Made by a program: the position numbers and the translations under genes. DNA of 64,000 nucleotides from Sphingopyxis panaciterrae (GTDB lineage: Bacteria > Pseudomonadota > Alphaproteobacteria > Sphingomonadales > Sphingomonadaceae), in assembly GCF_011762125.1 (NCBI RefSeq), contig NZ_JAASQN010000001.1, positions 1,550,001-1,614,000 of the forward strand, given 5' to 3'. Below are positions 32,930 through 40,559 of this stretch, in pieces. Every line of letters starts with the position of its first letter. Positions within the stretch are counted from its first letter, which is position 1. The notes under the pieces are model-generated. The model made no database searches, was not told where the DNA came from, and worked only from the letters and a program-made list of their open reading frames with translations.

Positions 32930-32941
32930 AGTTATATAACT
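32930..32941. promoter_or_regulatory. AGTTATATAACT palindromic operator, site 5
   Basis: Perfect copy of the 12-base palindrome, 22 bases before the start of the plus-strand acyl-CoA synthetase and 88 bases upstream of the minus-strand small gene. Same spacing to the plus-strand start as site 3, so probably overlapping the transcription start or the region just after it. Confidence 0.7.
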
Positions 32942-32963
32942 GAAAAGAGAAAGAGGGATTGCG

Positions 32964-34505
32964 ATGCATCCAAGGCATTTTGCGCGAACCGCGCCCGGGC
33001 GTCCGGCAATCGTCATGGCGGCGGATGGCGCCGCGACCAGCTATGCGGCGCTCGAGGAGATCGCGAACCGCGGCGCCAATCTTTTCCGCTCGCTCGGAAT
33101 CGAGGCGGGCGACACGATCGCGATCTGGCTCAAAAATGGCCTCGAATATTATCATGTCTATTGGGCCGCGCAACGCGCCGGCCTCTATGTCTGTCCGATT
33201 TCGACGCAGCTGACGGCCGAGGAGGCAGCCTATATCCTGGCCGACAGCGGTTCGAAGCTGCTCGTCACCCACGCCGATGTGGCCGCTGCCGCGGCACTGG
33301 TTCGGGGCCGCGCGACGCTCGTCCCCGGGGTGGCGACGATTTTCGATGCCGGGCCGGGGCTTGGCGGGCTGCCGTCATGGCATGCCGCCCTGGCGGGTCA
33401 GCCGACGGGCCCGATCGCCGACGAATCGGCGGGCTATCATCTCGTCTATTCGTCGGGAACCACGGGGCGGCCGAAGGGTATCCGCCTGCCGCTATCGGGC
33501 GAGGCGACCGACGCGCCGCATATGCTCGCCGACCGGATATCGGGACGTTACGGTGTCGGCGAGGGGAGCATATTGCTGTGCCCGGCGCCGCTCTATCACA
33601 CCGCGCCGCTGGTCTATGGCATGGCGGCGCACCGGCTGGGCGCGACGCTGGTGGTGATGGATCGCTTCCATGCCGAGGAAACGCTGCGCCTGATCGAACG
33701 CCACCGCGTGACCTTCATGCAAATGGTGCCGACGATGTTCGTGCGCCTGCTTGCGCTTCCCGAGGAGATTCGCAGGCGTTACAATCTCTCCTCGCTCGAA
33801 AAGATCGTCCATGCCGCGGCGCCATGCCCGGTCGAGATCAAGCGGCGGATGATCGAATGGCTCGGCCCGATCATCTACGAATATTACGGCGGATCGGAAG
33901 GCAATGGATCGACGTTCATCACGCCCGAAGAATGGCTCGATCATCCCGGATCGGTCGGCCGCGCCGATTGGGGCACACTCCATATCTGCGACGACGCGGG
34001 GCGGGAGGTGCCGGCGGGTGTCGACGGGCTCGTCTATTTCGCGGGCGGGTGGGATTTCCAGTATCTGAACGACGCCCAGAAGACGCGCGATGCGCGCCAT
34101 CCCGTCCATTCGGGCTGGAGCACGCTCGGCGATATCGGGCATGTCGATGACGAAGGATATCTCTACCTCACCGACCGCAAGAGCTTCATGATCATCTCCG
34201 GCGGCGTGAACATCTACCCGCAGGAGACCGAAAATCTGCTCATCCTGCATCCCGAAGTTGCCGATGCCGCGGTGATCGGCGTGCCGCACCCCGACATGGG
34301 CGAAGAGGTGAAGGCGGTGATTCAGCCGCAGCGCTGGGAAGATGCAGGCCCCGACCTGGCGGCGCGTCTGATCGACCATTGCCGCGCGCACCTCAGCCAT
34401 GTCAAATGTCCGCGCTCGATTGACTTCGATCCTGCCCTGCCGCGCCATGACACGGGAAAGCTCTACAAGCAGGAAATCCGGGCGCGCTACTGGCCCGGAA
34501 AATGA
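32964..34505 (+). CDS. Acyl-CoA synthetase (AMP-forming), FadD-like
   Basis: 513 residues from ATG 32964, with AGAGGG upstream. VYSSGTTGRPKGI loop, YYGGSEG substrate motif, DRKSFMIISGGVNIYPQETE hinge, and catalytic lysine in HDTGKLYK. The YEYYGGSE form resembles steroid- and bile-acid-type FadD relatives rather than long-chain FadD, though this cannot be proved here. Single gene under site 5, convergent with an MFS gene 15 bases away. Together with the synthetase at 31021 the region encodes two different acid-activating enzymes. Confidence 0.92.
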   Translation: MHPRHFARTAPGRPAIVMAADGAATSYAALEEIANRGANLFRSLGIEAGDTIAIWLKNGLEYYHVYWAAQRAGLYVCPISTQLTAEEAAYILADSGSKLLVTHADVAAAAALVRGRATLVPGVATIFDAGPGLGGLPSWHAALAGQPTGPIADESAGYHLVYSSGTTGRPKGIRLPLSGEATDAPHMLADRISGRYGVGEGSILLCPAPLYHTAPLVYGMAAHRLGATLVVMDRFHAEETLRLIERHRVTFMQMVPTMFVRLLALPEEIRRRYNLSSLEKIVHAAAPCPVEIKRRMIEWLGPIIYEYYGGSEGNGSTFITPEEWLDHPGSVGRADWGTLHICDDAGREVPAGVDGLVYFAGGWDFQYLNDAQKTRDARHPVHSGWSTLGDIGHVDDEGYLYLTDRKSFMIISGGVNIYPQETENLLILHPEVADAAVIGVPHPDMGEEVKAVIQPQRWEDAGPDLAARLIDHCRAHLSHVKCPRSIDFDPALPRHDTGKLYKQEIRARYWPGK

Positions 34506-34520
34506 TCGGCCGTTCGCTCG

Positions 34521-35798
34521 TTACTCGGTGTCGGCAAGGAAGTTTCGGCTCGCCATAGCAAACAGGATGGCGGCGGGGGCCAGGACGATCGCCATGATCA
34601 TCAGCGCATAGCGCAGGCTTTCGATGCCAAAGCTGGGCGCCAGAAGGTCGCTGATCCACCCCGTCGCGAGCGGCCCCAGCGTCAGCCCGATCGCGTTGAT
34701 CGACGCCATGACGATGGCTGAAGCCGTGGCCCGGCGCGTCGGGCCGCAGATATGCTGGACGGCGGCGAAGACCGCCGGCAGCGCGGCGAACAGCAGCGCC
34801 ATCAACACTCCGGCCCAGACCAGAAATCCGGCGAGCGACTGGGAACCGAAGGCGAGCCACGTCACGGGCATGGCGATGACATAGCTGCCCGCCGGCCACC
34901 ACACGAGCCATCGCGGGTCGCGCCGGGTGAGCCGGTCGCACACGATGCCGCCGACGATCGAACCGATGATCGTCCCGATCGCGCTGCTGATTCCGTAAGT
35001 GGTTCCGACCACCGCCACATCGAGATGCATCACGCGCATCAGATAGGCCGGAATGAAGATGATCGGTCCATAGGCAAAGAGCGAATAGATGGTGAAGCCG
35101 GTGATCAGGAAGCGGAAGGACGGCTTGTTCATGAGCGCCGCCGTTTCGCGGCGGAAAGCGGGGCGCGATCCGGGCGTCGTTGCCAAAGGCGGGCGCGGTG
35201 GTTCGCGCAGGATGAGCACGGCGAGCAGGGCGATCGGCAGCGACGCCACGCCCATGACGATAAAAGCCATGCGCCAGCCATAGCTATGGGCCAGCCAGCC
35301 GCCGGCGACGAGCGCTAGGGTGCCGCCAAACGTGACGGCCGATGACAGGACGGCGAAGGCCTTGGCGCGCGCGCTCGGCGGAAAATAGTCTGCGACCAGG
35401 GCATGGCTGACCGGTACCGCGCCGCCCTCGCCGACGCCCACGCCCATGCGGGCAATGAACAGAAACACGAGCGAGGTTGCGAAACCGCACAGGACGGTCA
35501 TGACGGTCCACAGCATGAAGGCAATGATCAACCAGAGCTTGCGGTTTCCGTGATCGGCCGCCCGCGCGAAGGGGATGCAGGACGCGGCATAGCAAAGGGC
35601 AAAGGGCGCGCCGCCGAGCGCACCCAGCATGCGGTCCGACAAGCCATATTCAATCCGGATATTCTCGAGGACGACGGGCAGCAGTTGCCGGTCCGCATAG
35701 CTTGCCACCGCGATCAGGAAGAGCACGATGAGGAAAAGCCAGCGCTGCTTTTCGGGAAAATGATCCCACGGCTGCCATTCCGTCGTCGCTCGCGTCAT
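34521..35798 (-). CDS. MFS transporter, Spinster-like (second)
   Basis: 425 residues with about 12 hydrophobic segments. ASYADRQLLPVVLENI in helix 1, GVGEGGAVPVSHALVADYFPPSARAKA in the helix 4 to 5 region, as in the Spinster-like and hexuronate-type branches. Related in motif layout to the transporter at 4191 (SYVDRQVF). Likely inner-membrane uptake of the acid that the adjoining synthetase activates. Expressed leftward from its own upstream region, in which I saw no clear palindrome. Confidence 0.9.
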   Translation of the reverse strand: MTRATTEWQPWDHFPEKQRWLFLIVLFLIAVASYADRQLLPVVLENIRIEYGLSDRMLGALGGAPFALCYAASCIPFARAADHGNRKLWLIIAFMLWTVMTVLCGFATSLVFLFIARMGVGVGEGGAVPVSHALVADYFPPSARAKAFAVLSSAVTFGGTLALVAGGWLAHSYGWRMAFIVMGVASLPIALLAVLILREPPRPPLATTPGSRPAFRRETAALMNKPSFRFLITGFTIYSLFAYGPIIFIPAYLMRVMHLDVAVVGTTYGISSAIGTIIGSIVGGIVCDRLTRRDPRWLVWWPAGSYVIAMPVTWLAFGSQSLAGFLVWAGVLMALLFAALPAVFAAVQHICGPTRRATASAIVMASINAIGLTLGPLATGWISDLLAPSFGIESLRYALMIMAIVLAPAAILFAMASRNFLADTE

Positions 35799-36125
35799 GG
35801 TCGCCCGTCTTCCCCCGATGCGCGCTCAGCATTGCGATCGGCAAGGCATGGCGGCTTTTCGCTATCGGGGGATAGAAGGGGTGTTAGGCACGCAGGGACA
35901 AGTCAATAATACTCAGTCATTGGCGCAAATATTCTGATTCTGGACAGCAGAGAAGCAGCACGATTATCCTGATCGCAACAGAGTGGGCGATCTGTTCGCG
36001 GCCAACGCCCCCAAAACAAATGAACGCGATCATATGCAACTTTCAGCCTGGCCGGGCGGATTATCCGGAATGGGCGGGAAAATCGTTGAATACATCGCAA
36101 TCGGATAACGAGAGAGGAATGCGTT
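35799..36125. other. 327-base intergenic region at the edge of the catabolic cluster
   Basis: No open frame with a credible start. Contains AT-richer stretches near 35905-35935 (AATAATACTCAGTCATT) that could hold promoters for the leftward MFS gene, and GGATAACGAGAGAGGAATG just before the dipeptidase-like gene as its ribosome site. No repeat or palindrome of the cluster types was found. It probably separates cluster-specific from housekeeping genes. Confidence 0.5.
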
Positions 36126-37142
36126 ATGGCAACGGTGGATCAATCAACCATGGCTTCGCTGGCGGACATCGCACCGCTCGCCGACGGCATCTTGTGCGAC
36201 ATGCTGTTTCCCGCGCCGCCGGCGGAGGTCGAGGAAGAACTGCTGGCGCGCCGCCAGACCGGCTATTCCTATACGTCGTTGACGCTCGCGCAGGACAATG
36301 AAGCGGCGCCGTCGCAGGTCTATGCCGCGCTGGCGAAGATGCGACATGCGCTCAGCCTCCATCCCGACGATTTCATACTCGTCGATAGCGTCGACGACAT
36401 TCGCGAGGCCAAGCGCACCGGCAAGATCGGGGTGGGTTTCCACTTCCAGGGCAGCGAGGCCGTGGGCCGTGATCTCGCCAACGTCGGCGCCTATTACAAG
36501 CTCGGCGTCCGCTGGATGCTGATGGCCTATAATTTCCAGAACAATGTCGGGACCGGATGTATCGAAGCGCAGAAGAATGACGGCGGTCTGTCGGCGTTCG
36601 GCCGCGACCTGGTCGCCGAAATGAACCGCGTCGGCATGCTCGTCGATTGCTCGCATTCGGGATATCGCACGACGATGGATGCGATGGAGGTGTCGACCCA
36701 TGCGTGCATCTTCTCGCACTCGAATCCGCGCGCGTTATACGATCATCCACGCAACATTCGCGATGACCAGATCAAGGCCTGCGCCGCGACGGGAGGCGTG
36801 ATCGGCGTTAATGGCGTCGGGCAGTTCATCGGCGAGCCAGGCGGGGTCCAACTGGACACCATCATAAGCATCATCGATTATCTGGCCGATCTGGTGGGCC
36901 CGCAGCATGTCGCGCTGGGCCTCGACTATATGACTCCCGGGCACTGCAAGGCGCTCTATGATTTTTACAAGGGCAATGTGGCGAAGAAGATCGGCATGCC
37001 CGAACTTCCCTGGGCGTTCCTGAGCCCCTCGACCATCCCGGCCCTGCTCGAAAAGCTGCTGGCCAAGGGGTATAGCGCCGACGATCTTCGTGGAATCATG
37101 GGGGAAAACTTCCTGCGCGTCGCCGCCGAGGTTTGGAAATAG
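36126..37142 (+). CDS. Peptidase M19 (membrane dipeptidase) family protein, metal ligands altered
   Basis: 338 residues. Family motifs include GVRWMLMAYN-x-QNN-x-G, GLSAFGRDLVAEMNRVGMLVDCSHSG, SHSNPRALYDHPRN and a C-terminal MGENFLRVA. Of the binuclear Zn ligands, His177 and His198 remain, but the N-terminal HxD reads ILC (I22, C24) and the bridging Glu reads Gln108 (FHFQGSE). It may thus bind one metal or none and not be a dipeptidase. No signal peptide or membrane anchor is visible. Stands alone after the catabolic region, which may mean a pathway hydrolase role. Confidence 0.85.
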   Translation: MATVDQSTMASLADIAPLADGILCDMLFPAPPAEVEEELLARRQTGYSYTSLTLAQDNEAAPSQVYAALAKMRHALSLHPDDFILVDSVDDIREAKRTGKIGVGFHFQGSEAVGRDLANVGAYYKLGVRWMLMAYNFQNNVGTGCIEAQKNDGGLSAFGRDLVAEMNRVGMLVDCSHSGYRTTMDAMEVSTHACIFSHSNPRALYDHPRNIRDDQIKACAATGGVIGVNGVGQFIGEPGGVQLDTIISIIDYLADLVGPQHVALGLDYMTPGHCKALYDFYKGNVAKKIGMPELPWAFLSPSTIPALLEKLLAKGYSADDLRGIMGENFLRVAAEVWK

Positions 37143-37296
37143 CGCATTGACGGGGATATAAGCCGTTGCGCGTCGTCTGCGGACGCCGCGCGTGCGGCAA
37201 ATCAGCGATTGTCACGGATCTCCCATCGAACGACAGGCCCCATTGCAAATCACCAGGACAGGCGTAGAAAGCGCGGCCGGGGCGAGGGAGTGATTT

Positions 37297-37569
37297 ATGC
37301 TCATGATCGTTGCGATGCTGCTTTCGGCCATCGTCGGCGCCGTCACCGATGACCTTGGCCTGCCGATATGGCTGATCTTTTTCATCTTCGCGGGCGGCGC
37401 GGCGCTATTGTTCCAGAAGGGCGGTCAGGCCGATCGCCTGACGCGGCAAATGACTTCGCGCCGGCGCCGGCGAAGAGCCGCGGCGGGGCATATTATCTTC
37501 TATTTTCTATGCCTGTCGCTTGCCGGAACCGCAGCTTACATCGCAACCGCCGGGGGCGCACCGACCTGA
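37297..37569 (+). CDS. Small hypothetical membrane protein
   Basis: 90 residues with GCGAGGGAG before the ATG. Two or three hydrophobic segments (residues 1-17, 22-40, 65-84) flank a strongly basic loop ([13 protein letters not shown]). No family recognised. The frame is short and lies in GC-rich DNA, so it is less certain than its neighbours, but the hydrophobic layout and ribosome site support it. Confidence 0.55.
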   Translation: MLMIVAMLLSAIVGAVTDDLGLPIWLIFFIFAGGAALLFQKGGQADRLTRQMTSRRRRRRAAAGHIIFYFLCLSLAGTAAYIATAGGAPT

Positions 37570-37609
37570 CGCCGCCGCTGGCGCAAGGCCCGCCGGTATA
37601 TTCGGAATT

Positions 37610-37685
37610 TGGTGAGCCCTGCTGGGTTCGAACCAGCGACCTACTGATTAAAAGTCAGTTGCTCTACCGACTGAGCTAAGGGCCC
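37610..37685 (-). tRNA. tRNA-Lys (UUU anticodon)
   Basis: On the minus strand a full cloverleaf can be drawn: acceptor GGGCCCT with AGGGCTC, anticodon stem ACTGA/TCAGT with loop CTTTTAA giving anticodon TTT, T-arm GCTGG-TTCGAAC-CCAGC, discriminator A and an encoded CCA end (37610-37612). 76 bases, no intron. Confidence 0.97.
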
Positions 37686-37728
37686 ATCGCGGCGCCGGCA
37701 AAGGCCGTGCCCGAAGTGAGCCGTCGCC

Positions 37729-38238
37729 CTAGTGCGCCTGTGCGTTTCGGTCAACCGGCTTTGCCCGGTTCAATTGCACGGCAAGTTGCCGGATGCTTCG
37801 TGCCGCGATCGGATGGCGCCATTGCGGGGCGACAGCAGACAGCGGACCAAGAACGAAATCGCGCTCCGTCATTGCGGGATGGGGGATCGTCAGCGCCGGA
37901 TCGCTCCACGAACCGCCGGACCAGAGCAGGATATCGAGATCGAGTGTCCGCGCGCTCCAGCGCTGGCCGGTGCGACGCCCGAACGCCGCTTCGATCGCCT
38001 GTAGCCGCTCAAGCATTTCGGGGGGACGGAGCGGCGAAGCGACGAGAGCGACGGCATTGGCGTAGCGGCGGCGCGACGGGCCCAGCGGCGCGCTGGCGAT
38101 GATCGGGCTGGCATCGACGGGCTCGATATCGTCGCTTTCGAGCGCGGTGAGCGCCGCCATCAACACCTGGCGCGGATCGCCGAAGCGCCCATGACGCCGG
38201 TTCGAGCCAAGGCCGATCGCATAAAGTGCCAAAGGCAT
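37729..38238 (-). CDS. folK: 2-amino-4-hydroxy-6-hydroxymethyldihydropteridine diphosphokinase
   Basis: 169 residues from ATG 38238 (MPLALYAIGLGSN); ATG 38265 would add nine residues. IGLGSNR at the start, SPIIASAPLG, YANAVALV, and the pyrophosphate-transfer motif RTGQRWSARTLDLDILLW with the paired Asp residues, then IPHPAMTERDFVLGPL. Transfers pyrophosphate from ATP to the pterin in folate synthesis, in the cytosol. Divergent from the uracil-DNA glycosylase gene, with start regions almost touching. Confidence 0.95.
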   Translation of the reverse strand: MPLALYAIGLGSNRRHGRFGDPRQVLMAALTALESDDIEPVDASPIIASAPLGPSRRRYANAVALVASPLRPPEMLERLQAIEAAFGRRTGQRWSARTLDLDILLWSGGSWSDPALTIPHPAMTERDFVLGPLSAVAPQWRHPIAARSIRQLAVQLNRAKPVDRNAQAH

Positions 38239-38288
38239 GGGAGAGGGTGGTGTTGCATCGCGCATGCGCCGGCGCCTATCGCAGCGGC

Positions 38289-38978
38289 GTGGATATTGGT
38301 AGTCCCTTGCCCGGCACCGAGCCGCCGCGCGATTGTCAGCGCTGCCCGCGACTCGTTGCGCTTCGCCGCGAATGCCAAGCCGAGCATCCCGATTGGTGGA
38401 GCGCGCCGGTCCATGCGTTTGGCGACCCGGATGCCTGGCTAGCCTTTGCGGGACTGGCGCCGGGCAAGCATGGCGCCAACCGCACCGGGCGGCCATTCAC
38501 CGGGGACTATGCCGGGGACCTGCTTTTTGCGACGCTCGCGGAATATGGGCTGAGCAAGGGGCGTTATGATGCACGGATCGACGACGGATTGACGCTCGAA
38601 GGCGCGATCATCGTCAACAGCGTCAAATGTCTGCCGCCGCAGAATAAACCAACCCCTGCCGAGATTGCCAGTTGCCGGCCCTTTTTCGAGGCGCAGCTTG
38701 CCGCCTTGCCAACGGTCGGCGTGATCATCGCGCTCGGGCGGATCGCGCATGACGCCGCGTTACGCGCCTTTGGTGAGCGGCTCGCCGCGCATCCATTCGC
38801 GCATGGAGCGGTTCATAGGCTGCCGGGCGGGCGCCATCTGGTCGATAGCTATCATTGCTCGCGCTACAACACGAACACCGGGCGGCTGACCGCGGCCATG
38901 TTTGCCGATGTCTTTCGGACCGCGCTGCGGCTGAAAGATCAGACGAGCGGGCCGAATTCCTCGACCAGCCCGCGGTAG
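38289..38978 (+). CDS. Uracil-DNA glycosylase, family 5 (UDGb) type
   Basis: About 229 residues from GTG 38289; an ATG at 38226 is in frame but would overlap the folK start. CQRC near the N-terminus and the later CLPP...C positions give the four 4Fe-4S cysteines. GLAPGKHGANRTGRPFTGD is the uracil pocket and water-activating motif, and VDSYHCSRYNTNTGRLT is the DNA-binding motif of family 5. Removes uracil and related deaminated bases from DNA. The 3' end overlaps the convergent rppH gene by 40 bases. Confidence 0.9.
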   Translation: MDIGSPLPGTEPPRDCQRCPRLVALRRECQAEHPDWWSAPVHAFGDPDAWLAFAGLAPGKHGANRTGRPFTGDYAGDLLFATLAEYGLSKGRYDARIDDGLTLEGAIIVNSVKCLPPQNKPTPAEIASCRPFFEAQLAALPTVGVIIALGRIAHDAALRAFGERLAAHPFAHGAVHRLPGGRHLVDSYHCSRYNTNTGRLTAAMFADVFRTALRLKDQTSGPNSSTSPR

Positions 38979-39415
38979 AGCGTGCGTTTGAACGGGACGA
39001 TCAGCTTTTCGATCTCGTTCAGTTCGGCCCATTTCCAGGCCCGAAATTCCTGATCGTCGGTGTGGATGTTCACGTCGCTGTCGGCGCCCATGAAACGCAT
39101 CAGGAACCAGTGCTGGCGCTGGCCGCGATATTTACCGCTCCACATCTTGCCGATCAGATGGTCGGGCAGGTCGTAGAAATATTCCTCGCGACTCCGTGCG
39201 ATGATCTCGACGAGCCCGCCGTGAATGCCGGTTTCCTCGCCCAGTTCGCGAATCGCGGCCTCTTCGGCTTCCTCGCCGGGATCGATGCCGCCCTGCGGCA
39301 TCTGCCATGCCTCGCTCGTCGTATCGAGCCGCTGGCCGACGAAAATGCGGCCGTCGCGATTGGCGAGCATCACACCCGCGCAGGGGCGATAGGGAAGGGC
39401 ATTATGGTCGATCAT
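38939..39415 (-). CDS. rppH: RNA pyrophosphohydrolase, Nudix family
   Basis: 158 residues. N-terminal YRPCAGVMLAN, Nudix box GGIDPGEEAEEAAIRELGEETGI complete with the REx2EE glutamates, then QRQHWFLMRF and WAELNEIEKLIVPFKR, as in alphaproteobacterial RppH/IalA. Removes pyrophosphate from 5' ends of mRNA or from dinucleoside polyphosphates. Start codon overlaps the stop of the upstream esterase (ATGA), so the two are co-transcribed. Confidence 0.93.
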   Translation of the reverse strand: MIDHNALPYRPCAGVMLANRDGRIFVGQRLDTTSEAWQMPQGGIDPGEEAEEAAIRELGEETGIHGGLVEIIARSREEYFYDLPDHLIGKMWSGKYRGQRQHWFLMRFMGADSDVNIHTDDQEFRAWKWAELNEIEKLIVPFKRTLYRGLVEEFGPLV

Positions 39416-40359
39416 GCGGCTCCGTTAGCCTCGGCGACGATCGCCTTCAATATGGTCAATGCGCTGTGGATGTCATCCTTCGCACTCGGGATGCCCTGCG
39501 CAAGGCAGATATAGCCGTGAATCGTGCCTTTGGCTTCGCGATAGGTGGTCGGCACGCCCGCTTCGATCAGCTTGGCGGCATAGGCGCGGCCCTGATCGCG
39601 CAGCGGATCGAGGCTGGCGGTGATCAGCAGCGTCGGCGGCAGGCCTTCGGCGGGAAAATCGATCGGCGCCGCCCGGCGATCGCCCGGATCGGCGGCATAA
39701 TGGTTGCCGAACCAGGTCATGCTGCCTTCGGTCAGCAGATGGCCTTCACCAAAGTCGCGATAGCTTTGCCAGTCATTGTGCGTTGTCACCGCAGGATAGA
39801 TGGGATGGATGGCGATGACCGGCTTCGACGCGGGAGCGTCGCGCAGCGCGAGCGCGGTGACAATGGTCAGATTGCCGCCCGCGCTGTCGCCCGACAGGAC
39901 GAGGCCGGTGGACGGGATATTGTCGGCGACCCACCGCGTCGCTGCTTCGCAGTCCTCGGGTGCGGCAGGAAAGGGATGTTCGGGCGCGAGCCGATAGTCG
40001 ACAGCGATCACCGGCATATCGAGAATACGTGCGGCTTCGGCGCAATAGGGATCGTGCGTCGCGAGGTCGCCGATCACCCAGCCGCCGCCATGATAAAAGA
40101 CCATCACCGGGCCGGCCTCGCGGTCCGGGCGATTGTCATAGATACGGATCGGAATGTCACCCGCCGGGCCGGGGATCGTACGATCTTCGACCCTGGCGAT
40201 GTCGCCACGCGGCACGTCGGCGAGCTGGCCCATCACGCGCATCATCTCGCGCGCGCCTTCTGGCGGCATCTCTTCCATCTTGGGGCCGTCCTGCGCGTTG
40301 AGGAAGGCAAGGAACGCCGCGACGTCGGGGCGTGTGTAATGGGTGGTGCCGTCGGTCAT
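39412..40359 (-). CDS. Alpha/beta-hydrolase, HSL-type esterase
   Basis: 315 residues. HGGGWVIGD oxyanion motif, nucleophile elbow GDSAGGN, acid in SLDPLRDQG and histidine in GTIHGY. Complete triad of the hormone-sensitive-lipase (bacterial family IV) esterases. Hydrolyses short- to medium-chain esters. Unlike the hydrolase domain at 7563 its active site is intact. Cotranscribed with rppH. Confidence 0.92.
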   Translation of the reverse strand: MTDGTTHYTRPDVAAFLAFLNAQDGPKMEEMPPEGAREMMRVMGQLADVPRGDIARVEDRTIPGPAGDIPIRIYDNRPDREAGPVMVFYHGGGWVIGDLATHDPYCAEAARILDMPVIAVDYRLAPEHPFPAAPEDCEAATRWVADNIPSTGLVLSGDSAGGNLTIVTALALRDAPASKPVIAIHPIYPAVTTHNDWQSYRDFGEGHLLTEGSMTWFGNHYAADPGDRRAAPIDFPAEGLPPTLLITASLDPLRDQGRAYAAKLIEAGVPTTYREAKGTIHGYICLAQGIPSAKDDIHSALTILKAIVAEANGAA

Positions 40360-40559
40360 CGTGCATTCCTCTCCGGATCATTGGGGCGCTGCGCTCTGAC
40401 TCGCAGCTATTCGGCATCACCCGGTCATAATCAATGGCAAATCGAAACCCACTCGTGCCTTTCGCTTTGCGGCGCACAATTTTTTCTGAATTGCGGCTTG
40501 TCCCCGAGAGGCCTAGGCCAGCTAAAGCTTTGCAGTATTTTATTGAGGCAGAAGATATA

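Noticed and set aside
1-35798. Steroid-degradation cluster of the known KstR/Hsa type
   Set aside because: No ketosteroid dehydrogenase, hydroxylase, extradiol dioxygenase or IpdAB genes are present; only individual family resemblances.
35899-35923. AAGTCAATAATACTCAGTCATT as a sixth copy of the AGTTATATAACT-type operator
   Set aside because: Shares only AT-rich character and part of one flank; no symmetric core.
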